The position numbers and the translations under genes are program-made. A DNA stretch of 10,101 nt. Source: Gammaproteobacteria bacterium (lineage in GTDB: Bacteria > Pseudomonadota > Gammaproteobacteria > Steroidobacterales > Rariloculaceae). Below the pieces are notes generated by a model that had not been told where the DNA came from, made no database searches, and saw only the letters and a program-made list of their open reading frames with translations. Numbering within the stretch: position 1 is the stretch's first letter; every line of letters starts with the position of its first letter. Where the stretch lies: NCBI GenBank assembly GCA_017577365.1, contig PKRJ01000088.1, positions 1 through 10,101 of the forward strand. Reading direction: 5' to 3'. This document shows positions 1 through 6,611 of the stretch, one piece after another.

Positions 1-929
1 GTCAGACGCTGCAGACGATGATGGCCGAGCGTGCCGTGACGACGTACGTCGTCGACGGCGAGGAGTACGACGTCGTGCTGCAGGCGAAGCCCGACCAGCG
101 CGCGACGTATTCGGACCTCACGAACATCTTCGTGCGCTCGGAGCGCTCCGGCGAGCTCGTGCCGTTGTCGAACCTCGTGACGTTGGAGAACATCGCCGGG
201 CCGAGCACGCTGAACCGCCACAACCGCCTGCGCTCGGTCACGATCAGCGCGAGTCTCGCTCCCGGATACACGCTCGGCGAGGCGCTCGAGTATCTCGAGG
301 AGCTCGTGCGCTCGGAGCTGCCGCCGACGGCGCAGCTCGACTACATGGGCGAGTCGCTGGAGTTCAAGGAAGCTTCCGGCTCGCTGCTGTTCACGTTCGG
401 CGTCGCGCTCTTCGTCGTGTTCCTCGTGCTCGCGGCCCAGTTCGAGAGCTTTGTGCATCCGATCGTGATCATGATCACCGTGCCGCTCGCGGTCGCGGGC
501 GGCCTGTTCGGCCTGTGGGTCGCCGGCATGACGCTCAACATCTACAGCCAGATCGGCATCATCATGCTGGTCGGCATCGCGGCGAAGAACGGCGTGCTGA
601 TCGTAGAGTTCATCAATCAGCTGCGCGACCAGGGATACGAGTTCACCGAGGCCGTGATGGAAGCCGCGCGGATCCGCTTCCGTCCGGTCGTCATGACCGC
701 GTTCTCGACGATCATGGGGGCGGTGCCGCTCATTCTCGCGACGGGGCCGGGAGCGGCGAGCCAGAATACTCTCGGCGTCGTGATCTTCGCCGGCGTCAGC
801 GTCGCGACGCTGCTGACGCTATACGTCGTGCCGGCGTTCTATCATCTGCTCGCGCGGCGCACCGGGTCGCCGGGAGAGATCGCCGCGAAGCTCGAAGCCT
901 TGATGAAGGCGCAGCCGACGGCGCGTTGA
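1..929 (+). CDS. RND efflux transporter (AcrB/MexB, HAE1-like), C-terminal part, 5' truncated by window edge
   Basis: This is the inner-membrane pump subunit of a tripartite drug/hydrophobe efflux system, which uses proton flow to drive substrate out through a periplasmic adaptor and outer-membrane channel. The reading frame is open from base 3, and the family's LQTM..ERAVTTYV segment is already under way there, so the ATG at 18 is internal. Of about 1,030 residues usual for the family, the last 308 are present: the end of the second periplasmic loop, then five hydrophobic helices (TM8-12) from about in-window residue 127 onward. The AAKNGVLIVEF stretch (Lys at in-window residue 195) matches the AcrB TM10 proton-relay lysine, and VVMTAFS matches the TM11 threonine region. 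The TM4 aspartates and any adaptor gene lie outside the window. The protein ends with a short hydrophilic tail after TM12. Family is certain; substrate is unknown. Confidence 0.95.
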   Translation, partial: QTLQTMMAERAVTTYVVDGEEYDVVLQAKPDQRATYSDLTNIFVRSERSGELVPLSNLVTLENIAGPSTLNRHNRLRSVTISASLAPGYTLGEALEYLEELVRSELPPTAQLDYMGESLEFKEASGSLLFTFGVALFVVFLVLAAQFESFVHPIVIMITVPLAVAGGLFGLWVAGMTLNIYSQIGIIMLVGIAAKNGVLIVEFINQLRDQGYEFTEAVMEAARIRFRPVVMTAFSTIMGAVPLILATGPGAASQNTLGVVIFAGVSVATLLTLYVVPAFYHLLARRTGSPGEIAAKLEALMKAQPTAR

Positions 930-942
930 GCGACGGCCGGCG

Positions 943-979
943 CGCCGAGGCCCCTGCCGAGAGCGCGGGGCTTTCGGCG
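943..979 (+). terminator. GC-rich stem-loop after the RND gene, possible terminator
   Basis: The arm CGCCGA-G-GCCCC at 943-954 pairs with GGGGC-TT-TCGGCG at 967-979. This gives about 11 pairs, with a small 1x2 internal loop and a 12-nt apical loop. It starts 13 bp after the RND stop codon. There is no T-run after it, so it is not a classic intrinsic terminator. It could be a weak terminator, an RNA 3'-end stabiliser, or chance structure in GC-rich DNA. Confidence 0.35.
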
Positions 980-1084
980 TGGCTGTCAAGCTGGCGAAAA
1001 TCGACTCGTGCGGTCACTCTATGCACGGGCTCGCGGCCGGCGTGATCGGCCGCGACGAGCAGCGAGCTTGGGGGGTGGATCATC

Positions 1085-2467
1085 GTGAAGATCTGCATAC
1101 GGTACGGACGGGCGATCGCGGTGCTCATTGCGCTCGCCAGCCCGGCGGCCGCTCAGAAGCTGCCGGATATCGGGTTCGAGAGCGTCGGCCGAGCCTGGCC
1201 GCTCGCGGCGGATATCTACGATACCGAGCTCGTGGGCGCGGCCCAGACATTGTTCGGCCCGCCGTATCCCGGCGAGGATCGCAGGCGTTACGTCGGCTCC
1301 GCGCGCGACGGCGACGTGCCCGAAGGGATCGAGCCGTTGCCGATCGATCTGTTCACGACGAAGGACTTCTACAAGGATCGCGAGCTGTGGAGCGATCCCC
1401 GCTATTTCCGCTGCAACAGCTCGACGAGCATCGAGGAGCTATGGGGCGGGCCGTTCGGCGAGCCGCTGATCGGCGATGATCCTCCGAGGACGGCGCCGTG
1501 GGGGCAGTGCGACGAAGACTATCCACGCGAAGCGATCGTCAGCCCTTATCCGTTCAAGACCGCGGAGGAGCACTACAACGCTTTGCTCGAGGAGACGAAG
1601 CGGAGAGGCGGTCCGACGCAGCACACGTATGCGACGGTTCCCGGAGAATGGACCGGCGTCTACCGACACCCGGGTATCACGCCGGGCAACGAGAACTGGT
1701 ATTGGCTGCGCCGCAGCCAGATCCCGACGATTCTCTCGTTGCTGACGGAGGAGTATCGGACGCGGATGGTTCAGGAGATGTATCACACGGCCGTGACGAA
1801 CGCGCCGCACTGGCCATCCCAATATTGCTGGCCCGAGGGCTTCATGCGTCGGTGGGCTCCGCCCGCGACGTGGGAGCATTACATCATGGTGACGCCGCAG
1901 CTCGTGCAGATCCTCGCCGGCGTCGCGCGCAACTTCATCGTGAACATCCACGTCGGCCGCGAGTTCAAGAAAGACGGCAGCAGCGTGCCTTACTTGAGCG
2001 AGCCCGTGCCGCGCTGGTACGGCGAGACGATCGGCTTCTGGGACGAGGACACGCTGATCACCTGGACGTCGAACGTGCAGGGCTGGATGGCGCACGGCGC
2101 GTTCGAGCACTCGAATCAGATGCAGTCGGTCGAGATCTACACGCCGCTTCACGGCGACGACGGCGAGTTCATCGGCTTGAATCACGAGGCGATCCTCTAC
2201 GACCCCGAGGCGCTCGTCGAGCCGATCCGAATCGTCCGCAACCTCTACAAGATCGCGGACATGCGCGACGGGCCGCCGTACGTGTTCATCGAGTGCGTGC
2301 CGACGATCTATCCGATCAAGGGGCGCGCGACGCCGGTCTCGCCGGGCCAGATCATCGAGTACGAGGTCCCCGACATGTACGGCCGGCCGTGGGCGCACTT
2401 CTGGGAGAAGTACCACGAGCAGGGCATGGAACGTCCCGAAGAAGAGGACATGTTCAGCTTCGAGTAG
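1085..2467 (+). CDS. Exported protein of unknown function, 'PRW.G...G.W..DTL' family
   Basis: A 460-aa protein starting at GTG, with a purine-rich GGGGGTGGA ribosome site 5 bp upstream. Residues 1-23 form a signal peptide: basic MKICIRYGR, a hydrophobic core, then SPAAAQ, with cleavage likely around Ala-Gln. The mature part is rich in Trp, Tyr and acidic residues and has four cysteines in the contexts YFRCN, WGQCD, QYCWP and IECVP, so periplasmic disulfides are possible. No transmembrane helix follows the signal. From about residue 280, and especially PRWYGETIGFWDEDTL from residue 309, it resembles from memory the large unannotated family of secreted proteins carrying 'PRW.GDS.G.WEGDTLVVDT', common in Acidobacteria and some Gammaproteobacteria. 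This copy is divergent (DEDTLITWTSN). No catalytic motif is recognisable and no function is assigned. It lies 155 bp after an RND pump gene, but co-function is not shown. Confidence 0.88.
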   Translation: MKICIRYGRAIAVLIALASPAAAQKLPDIGFESVGRAWPLAADIYDTELVGAAQTLFGPPYPGEDRRRYVGSARDGDVPEGIEPLPIDLFTTKDFYKDRELWSDPRYFRCNSSTSIEELWGGPFGEPLIGDDPPRTAPWGQCDEDYPREAIVSPYPFKTAEEHYNALLEETKRRGGPTQHTYATVPGEWTGVYRHPGITPGNENWYWLRRSQIPTILSLLTEEYRTRMVQEMYHTAVTNAPHWPSQYCWPEGFMRRWAPPATWEHYIMVTPQLVQILAGVARNFIVNIHVGREFKKDGSSVPYLSEPVPRWYGETIGFWDEDTLITWTSNVQGWMAHGAFEHSNQMQSVEIYTPLHGDDGEFIGLNHEAILYDPEALVEPIRIVRNLYKIADMRDGPPYVFIECVPTIYPIKGRATPVSPGQIIEYEVPDMYGRPWAHFWEKYHEQGMERPEEEDMFSFE

Positions 2468-2509
2468 TCCGCGATTCGGGAAAGCCGTAACGTGTTCGAA
2501 GAGGATGCG

Positions 2510-2542
2510 CCGCCTGTCGAGGAGGCGGTGGTGACGTCCACC
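2510..2542 (+). promoter_or_regulatory. Two overlapping, mutually exclusive inverted repeats in the recQ leader
   Basis: CCGCCT (2510-2515) is an exact inverted match to AGGCGG (2523-2528) across a 7-nt loop. GGTGG (2527-2531) is an exact inverted match to CCACC (2538-2542) across a 6-nt loop. Bases 2527-2528 are needed by both, so the two hairpins cannot form fully together. They fill most of the 89-bp gap before the helicase start. This could be a regulatory leader or chance pairing in GC-rich sequence; no T-run or leader peptide supports attenuation. Confidence 0.25.
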
Positions 2543-2556
2543 TCGGCGGGAATACG

Positions 2557-4179
2557 TTGGTGACCCCGGACGAAGGCACGGGGCAGCGAAGACGCCGTTC
2601 GCGGAGGGGACGGCGGCGCGGCCGGCGCAAGCGCAGCACCGAACCGCTCGCGCGGGCGCGCACGATCGCTCGAGAGAAGCTCGGGATCGCTCGGCTGCGA
2701 CCGGAGCAGGAGCGCGCCCTCCGCGCGCTCCTCGACGGGCGCGATACGTTGGCCGTGCTGCCGACCGGCTACGGCAAGTCGCTGCTCTATCAGACGATGG
2801 CGTTGATGCTCGATCGTCCGACGATCGTCGTCTCGCCGCTGATCGCGTTGATGGCCGATCAGCAACGCGCGCTCGAGAAGCGGCGCCTGCCGGTGATCCG
2901 CCTCGACAGCAGCCTGCGCGCGGCGGAGCGCCGCGCCGCGCTCGAGCGGCTCGCGGCCGGCGGCCCGCTCGTCGTGCTGACGACGCCCGAGACGCTCGAA
3001 TCCGCCGAGATCGGTCAACGCATCGCGGACGCGCGTCCCGCGCTCCTCACCGTCGACGAGGCGCACTGCATCTCGGAGTGGGGGCACGATTTCAGGCCCG
3101 CTTACTTACGTCTCGGACGGCAGCGCGAGAGGCTCGGCGACCCGCAAGTGCTCGCGCTGACGGCGACGGCGACGCCGCGCGTGCGCGAGGACATCGTCGC
3201 GCGGCTCAAGATGGACGATCCCGAGCTGGTCGTCGCGCCGCCGCATCGCGACAACCTGCGCTTCTCGGCGCACGTCGTCGACGGTCATGGAAAGCTCGCG
3301 GTCGCGGGGCGTCTGCTGCGCCGCTTGCAGCGTCCCGGCATCGTCTATTGCGCGACGACGGTCGAGGTGGATCGCGTGTTCCGCGCGCTCGAGCGCGCGC
3401 GCATCCCGGCCGACCACTATCACGGCAAGATGCGCAAGGCCGACCGCGAGGCCGCGCAGGAACGCTACATGCGTCCGACCAAGCGCAAGGTGATGGTCGC
3501 GACTAGCGCGTTCGGCATGGGCATCGACAAGCCGAATATCCGCTACGTGCTGCACTATCAGGCGCCGTCGTCGCTCGAGCAGTACGTGCAGGAGGCCGGG
3601 CGGGGCGGCCGCGACGGCCGCCCGTGCCACTGCGTGCTGCTCTTCGATCCGGCCGACGTCGACGTGCAGCGGCACCTGCTCGCGCAAGGCAGGCCGCGGC
3701 CGGATCAGCTACGCCGCGTCGCGAAGGCGCTCGCCGCATGGGGCGGCGAGCAGCGCACGGTGAAGGCCGCGGATCTCGCGAGCTCCGCCGACGTCCCCGT
3801 GAACGCGGCGCGGGCGCTTTGCGCGCGCCTCGAGGAGCTCGCGCTCGTCGAGCAAACGGCGGGCGAGGAGTGGCGGATCGCCGTCGAGCCCGAGGTCTTC
3901 GACGCGGGCGCCGAGGATCTCGCGCGCCGCCTCGAGATCGAGCGCTTGGCCGACGAGAGGCGGCTCGCGGTCGTGCGCGACTACGCCCAAACGCCGGAAT
4001 GCCGCAGCGTCTTCTTGCGCCGCTACTTCGGCGAGGAGGATCCGCCGCCGTGCGGCATCTGCGACCGTTGCCGAGCGGCGGCGGCCGCTCAACGCACGAC
4101 GCCCACGGAAAAGCGCGGCAGGCGCGGGCGGCGACGCGGCCGCCGCAGTAGGCAAGCGTCGGCGAACCCAGAGTCGTGA
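2557..4179 (+). CDS. recQ: RecQ-family ATP-dependent DNA helicase (short form, no HRDC)
   Basis: A 3'-5' superfamily 2 DNA helicase acting in recombination and repair. An in-frame TAA at 2488 limits the start, and the only candidates before the motifs are TTG 2557 and the adjacent GTG 2560; a GGCGGGA ribosome site fits either. Order of parts: basic tail (residues 11-26), motif 0 (LRPEQ), Walker A LPTGYGKS (68-75), DEAH box (167-170) continuing CISEWGHDFRP as in RecQ, motif III LTATATP, motif V VATSAFGMGIDKP, motif VI QEAGRGGRDG (345-354). A segment of about 100 residues that looks winged-helix-like follows, then the RecQ zinc module with Cys482, 499, 502 and 505. After that comes only an Arg-rich tail (519-532): no canonical RQC and no HRDC. 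At 540 aa it is shorter than E. coli RecQ (about 610). The nonapeptide RRGRRRGRR occurs at both ends (16-24 and 522-530). The helicase call is firm; orthology to E. coli RecQ is less so. Confidence 0.95.
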   Translation: MVTPDEGTGQRRRRSRRGRRRGRRKRSTEPLARARTIAREKLGIARLRPEQERALRALLDGRDTLAVLPTGYGKSLLYQTMALMLDRPTIVVSPLIALMADQQRALEKRRLPVIRLDSSLRAAERRAALERLAAGGPLVVLTTPETLESAEIGQRIADARPALLTVDEAHCISEWGHDFRPAYLRLGRQRERLGDPQVLALTATATPRVREDIVARLKMDDPELVVAPPHRDNLRFSAHVVDGHGKLAVAGRLLRRLQRPGIVYCATTVEVDRVFRALERARIPADHYHGKMRKADREAAQERYMRPTKRKVMVATSAFGMGIDKPNIRYVLHYQAPSSLEQYVQEAGRGGRDGRPCHCVLLFDPADVDVQRHLLAQGRPRPDQLRRVAKALAAWGGEQRTVKAADLASSADVPVNAARALCARLEELALVEQTAGEEWRIAVEPEVFDAGAEDLARRLEIERLADERRLAVVRDYAQTPECRSVFLRRYFGEEDPPPCGICDRCRAAAAAQRTTPTEKRGRRGRRRGRRSRQASANPES

Positions 4180-4183
4180 AGGA

Positions 4184-4486
4184 TCAACGGCGGCGCGGCT
4201 TGCGGGCCTTTCGAGCGGCGAGCTCCTCGTCGGTGATACCGGCGCGGGCTTCCTCCGCCTGATCGAGACCGCCGCCGAGCCCCGCTTCCATCGGGCCGAC
4301 GACGTTGTCGATCCCGTAGTCCTCGCTGATCTCCTCGTCGGGCTCGTTGCCGCTGACGAGCCACTCGGCCAGTCCGCCGGTATCGCTCGTCTCGTCCGCC
4401 TCGTCGTCCGCCTCGAGCTCGTAGTCGATGTCGGGCTCGCCGCTCGAGTCCGTCGTCTCGCTCTCGGGTCGCCGCCGTTTCGCCAT
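4184..4486 (-). CDS. Small highly acidic hypothetical protein
   Basis: A 100-aa protein that I do not recognise. It is supported as a gene by a GGAGA ribosome site 7 bp before its ATG (read on the - strand) and by strong G/C third-position bias. It also fills a gap where no + strand gene fits. By my count it has 29 Asp/Glu against 12 Lys/Arg. The basic residues sit almost only at the ends (MAKRRR and KARKPRRR), flanking a long acidic, low-hydrophobicity middle that should be largely disordered. A short more structured stretch is possible around GGLAEWLV. There is no signal peptide or membrane segment. Its stop lies 4 bp from the recQ stop, so the two genes converge with no room for separate terminators. 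It could be a nucleic-acid- or protein-binding accessory factor, but no function can be read from the sequence. Confidence 0.72.
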   Translation of the reverse strand: MAKRRRPESETTDSSGEPDIDYELEADDEADETSDTGGLAEWLVSGNEPDEEISEDYGIDNVVGPMEAGLGGGLDQAEEARAGITDEELAARKARKPRRR

Positions 4487-4538
4487 CTCGAAGTCTCCGC
4501 TCGAAACACCGTGAGCGATGCAAGTCGCGTTCCACGCA

Positions 4539-4568
4539 TTGACGCCGCTCTCCGCGGCGCAATAGCAT
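4539..4568 (+). promoter_or_regulatory. Candidate sigma70-type promoter for the isomerase gene, with palindrome in the spacer
   Basis: TTGACG (4539-4544, 5 of 6 to consensus) is followed after 18 bp by TAGCAT (4563-4568, 4 of 6). This would start transcription near 4575 and leave a leader of about 60 nt. From the last two bases of the -35 box through most of the spacer runs an exact inverted repeat, CGCCGC-TCTCC-GCGGCG (4543-4559), which is a plausible repressor-type operator. This is pattern-based only; GC-rich genomes give such matches by chance. Confidence 0.42.
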
Positions 4569-4601
4569 CGCGCATTCGTCGCGGACCTTCGGCCTCACCC
4601 G

Positions 4602-4621
4602 CCCGGCGAGGGAACGCCGGG
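4602..4621 (+). promoter_or_regulatory. Perfect 7-bp hairpin in the 5' UTR just before the ribosome site
   Basis: CCCGGCG (4602-4608) and CGCCGGG (4615-4621) are exact reverse complements around the 6-nt loop AGGGAA. The stem ends 3 bp before the GGAGGG ribosome-binding site (4625-4630) of the following GTG-start gene. In that position it could affect translation initiation or RNA stability. No ligand-binding fold is recognisable. Confidence 0.4.
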
Positions 4622-4635
4622 AGCGGAGGGAAAGC

Positions 4636-5043
4636 GTGCCTCATCTGATCATCGAGTACTCGGCGAATCTCGAGGAGACGCTCGATCTCGACGGCTTGAT
4701 GGACGCGCTCCACGCCGCCGCGCTCGAGACCGGCGTATTCCCGATCGGCGGGCTCCGAGTCCGTGCGCATCGCGCCGAGCGTTACCGCATTGCAGACTGC
4801 GATCCGGCGAACGCGTTCGTGCACGTCACCGCGCTCGTCGGCCACGGCCGGCCGCTCGAGGTGCGCAAGCAGGCGGGAGAGCGGCTGTTCGCGACGCTCA
4901 CGGAATATCTCGAGCCGCTCTTCGCTGCGAGGCCGCTCGCGATCTCGTTCAATATCCAGGAGTTCGATCCGGAGCTGAACTTCAAGAAGAACAATCTGCA
5001 TCGGCACGTCGAGCAGCGCCGCGCGGAACGCACACCTTCTTGA
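4636..5043 (+). CDS. 5-carboxymethyl-2-hydroxymuconate delta-isomerase family protein
   Basis: A 135-aa tautomerase-superfamily enzyme. In homoprotocatechuate (4-hydroxyphenylacetate) degradation the family member HpaF/HpcD isomerises 5-carboxymethyl-2-hydroxymuconate, using the N-terminal proline exposed after Met removal as base. Here the start is GTG with GGAGGG 5 bp upstream, giving M-P-H-L-I-I-E-Y, so the proline is in place. Family landmarks follow in order: GVFPIGGLRVRAHR, FVHVTALVGHGRPLEVRK, ISFNIQEFDPELNFKKNNLH. The length is near the usual 125-130 residues, with a C-terminal extension of about ten polar residues (HVEQRRAERTPS). No other hpa/hpc genes flank it, so the true substrate is uncertain and a general tautomerase role is possible. 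It is probably transcribed from the candidate promoter upstream. Confidence 0.9.
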   Translation: MPHLIIEYSANLEETLDLDGLMDALHAAALETGVFPIGGLRVRAHRAERYRIADCDPANAFVHVTALVGHGRPLEVRKQAGERLFATLTEYLEPLFAARPLAISFNIQEFDPELNFKKNNLHRHVEQRRAERTPS

Positions 5044-5133
5044 GGCGGGCGTTGCGGCGGCTTCAGGTGCGTCGGTCGTTTCGCGACCTCTTCATGAACG
5101 ATCAGCTCCTTGTTTTCGTCGACGGCTAGATCG

Positions 5134-6330
5134 ATGCTGGAGAGCCACGACCACTCCAACCCGCCCGCACACTCGCCGGCCCTCGTTCCGTTCCTCGCGG
5201 CGCTGTCGGCGCTCGGGCCGCTGTCGAACGATCTGTACGTGCCGTCGCTGCCGCTCGTGTCCGCCGCGCTCGACGCCGGTGGAGGGGCCGTGCAGCTCAC
5301 GGTCAGCACGTTGCTGCTCGGCTTCTCGATCGGCGCGTTGATCTACGGTCCGTTGTCGGACCGTTACGGCCGAAAGCCGATTCTTTGCTTCGGGCTCGGC
5401 GTCTACGTCGTCGCGAGCGTGCTTTCCGCCTTCGCCGCAAGCCTGGGTTTCCTGATCGCGATGCGTGCCGTCCAGGGGCTCGGCGCGGCCGCCGCGATGG
5501 TGCTCTCGCGCGCGATCATTCTCGATCGGTGGCGCGGCGCCGAAGCGTCGCGAGCGATCTCGTGGGTCGCGATGTTCACGTTCCTGATGCCCGTGATCGC
5601 GCCGGTCGTCGGCGGCTACGTCGCGGCGTTCGGCGTGTGGCCGGCCGTGTTCTGGGTGCAGGCCGCGGCCGGCGCGCTCTGCCTCGCCGTGACGGCGCTG
5701 TTCCTGCCGCGCGTACGGAAGCTTTTCTCCGGCAGCCTCCTCGACAGCGTGAAGGGCTACGCGGCGATCCTGTCCGATCGGCAGGCGGTCGGCTATATGG
5801 CCTGCTCCGCGCTCGGGTTCATCGGCGTGATCGCGTTCGTCACCAACTCGCCGTTCGTGATGATCGAAAATTTCGGGCTCGAGCCGCATCACTACGGCTA
5901 CGCCTTCTCGTTCGTGATGCTCGGCGGCTCGGTCGGCGCGTTCTGCAACAGCCGCCTCGTGCATCGTTTCGGTATTGCCGCGATGCTCAACATCGGCACG
6001 ACGCTGCTCGGCATCGGCGGCGCCGCAGGCATCGTCGCGACCGCCTCGGGCGTGGAGCTGATCGGCGTGGTGATCCCATCGCTGGTCTACATGTTCGGCG
6101 TCGGCTTCGTTTTCGCCAACACGATGGCGCGCACGCTCGGCCGATTCCCGACGCGCGGCGGCACGGCGTCGTCGCTGTTCGGCGTGAATCAGTTCCTGAT
6201 CGGCGCGATCGTCGCGGCGGCGTTGAGCCTCGTCGAGACCCCGACGGCCGTTCCGCTGTCCGCGACGATGGCCTGTGCGGGCGTCGGTTGCGCGGCGATC
6301 TGGTGGGGATGGCTGCGTCGTGCCGCGTGA
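5134..6330 (+). CDS. Bcr/CflA-type MFS multidrug exporter
   Basis: A 398-aa inner-membrane drug:proton antiporter of the 12-helix DHA1 group. ATG 5134 is preferred because it gives the usual family length (about 400); an in-frame TTG at 5110 would add eight residues, and neither has a strong ribosome site. TM1 carries the Bcr/CflA signature NDLYVPSLP. The TM2-TM3 loop has MFS motif A, GPLSDRYGRKP (72-82). TM5 has the antiporter motif C variant PVIAPVVGG (153-161). About twelve hydrophobic helices are separated by short loops, with a longer basic loop (RVRKLFSG) at mid-protein between TM6 and TM7. It follows the isomerase gene by 90 bp on the same strand, so co-transcription is possible but not demonstrated. 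Family is clear; substrate is unknown. Confidence 0.93.
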   Translation: MLESHDHSNPPAHSPALVPFLAALSALGPLSNDLYVPSLPLVSAALDAGGGAVQLTVSTLLLGFSIGALIYGPLSDRYGRKPILCFGLGVYVVASVLSAFAASLGFLIAMRAVQGLGAAAAMVLSRAIILDRWRGAEASRAISWVAMFTFLMPVIAPVVGGYVAAFGVWPAVFWVQAAAGALCLAVTALFLPRVRKLFSGSLLDSVKGYAAILSDRQAVGYMACSALGFIGVIAFVTNSPFVMIENFGLEPHHYGYAFSFVMLGGSVGAFCNSRLVHRFGIAAMLNIGTTLLGIGGAAGIVATASGVELIGVVIPSLVYMFGVGFVFANTMARTLGRFPTRGGTASSLFGVNQFLIGAIVAAALSLVETPTAVPLSATMACAGVGCAAIWWGWLRRAA

Positions 6331-6611
6331 GGAGGCTCCGACGCGGCGGACGCGCACGGACGCGGTGCGAAAACGGCGAGCTTCGACCGCGCGTTCGGCG
6401 AGTCGGCCGGATTCGCTCGGGATTGCGACCATCGCGCATCGCGCGCTTGCCGCGATCGGTTAATCTAGGCGGAAACGGCCGCTCGCGTGCTGGGCCTAGG
6501 GGAGGATACCGACGCGGCGGCCGTGCCGCATCGCGGCCGATGCCCGCCGCGGCGACGACGGCCGGCGCCGCGACCCGCTGAACCGAGGTACTGCTCGACG
6601 GAACGGATGCC
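6331..6611. other. 281-bp intergenic region upstream of the glycogen genes
   Basis: I see no supported gene here. Reading frames on both strands have Arg/Pro/Ala-heavy translations typical of GC-rich non-coding frames. It must hold any terminator of the MFS gene and any glgP promoter, but I find no convincing -35/-10 pair. The only AT-richer spot is GGTTAATCTAGG near 6458-6469. A 6-bp inverted repeat, CTAGGC (6465-6470) and GCCTAG (6494-6499), is followed at once by GGGGAGGATACC. A weak 5-bp hairpin CGCAC/GTGCG lies at 6353-6369. Confidence 0.5.

Noticed and set aside
1439..2416. 325-aa open frame on the - strand opposite the exported protein
   Set aside because: It is antisense to a gene with a signal peptide, a good ribosome site and family-like motifs. 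Its own translation is an Arg/Val/Asp-rich low-information sequence.
5074..5088. GGTCG-TTTCG-CGACC hairpin after the isomerase gene as a terminator
   Set aside because: The stem is only 5 bp and no T-run follows, which is too weak to call in GC-rich DNA.
5094..5129. 11-codon mini-frame ATG...TAG (MNDQLLVFVDG) ending 4 bp before the MFS ATG, a possible leader peptide
   Set aside because: It has no ribosome site, no run of regulatory codons and no paired attenuator structure. A frame this short is expected by chance.
5030..5160. Plausible-looking - strand peptide (DLAVDENKELIVHEEVAKR) in the gap before the MFS gene
   Set aside because: Its codons lack the G/C third-position bias of every real gene here, and it continues into frames antisense to both neighbours, so it looks accidental.
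5092..6432. 446-aa open frame on the - strand opposite the MFS gene
   Set aside because: The translation is dominated by Arg, Ala, Glu, His and Asp with no motif. It lies fully opposite a gene with clear MFS signatures and is a by-product of high GC at third positions.
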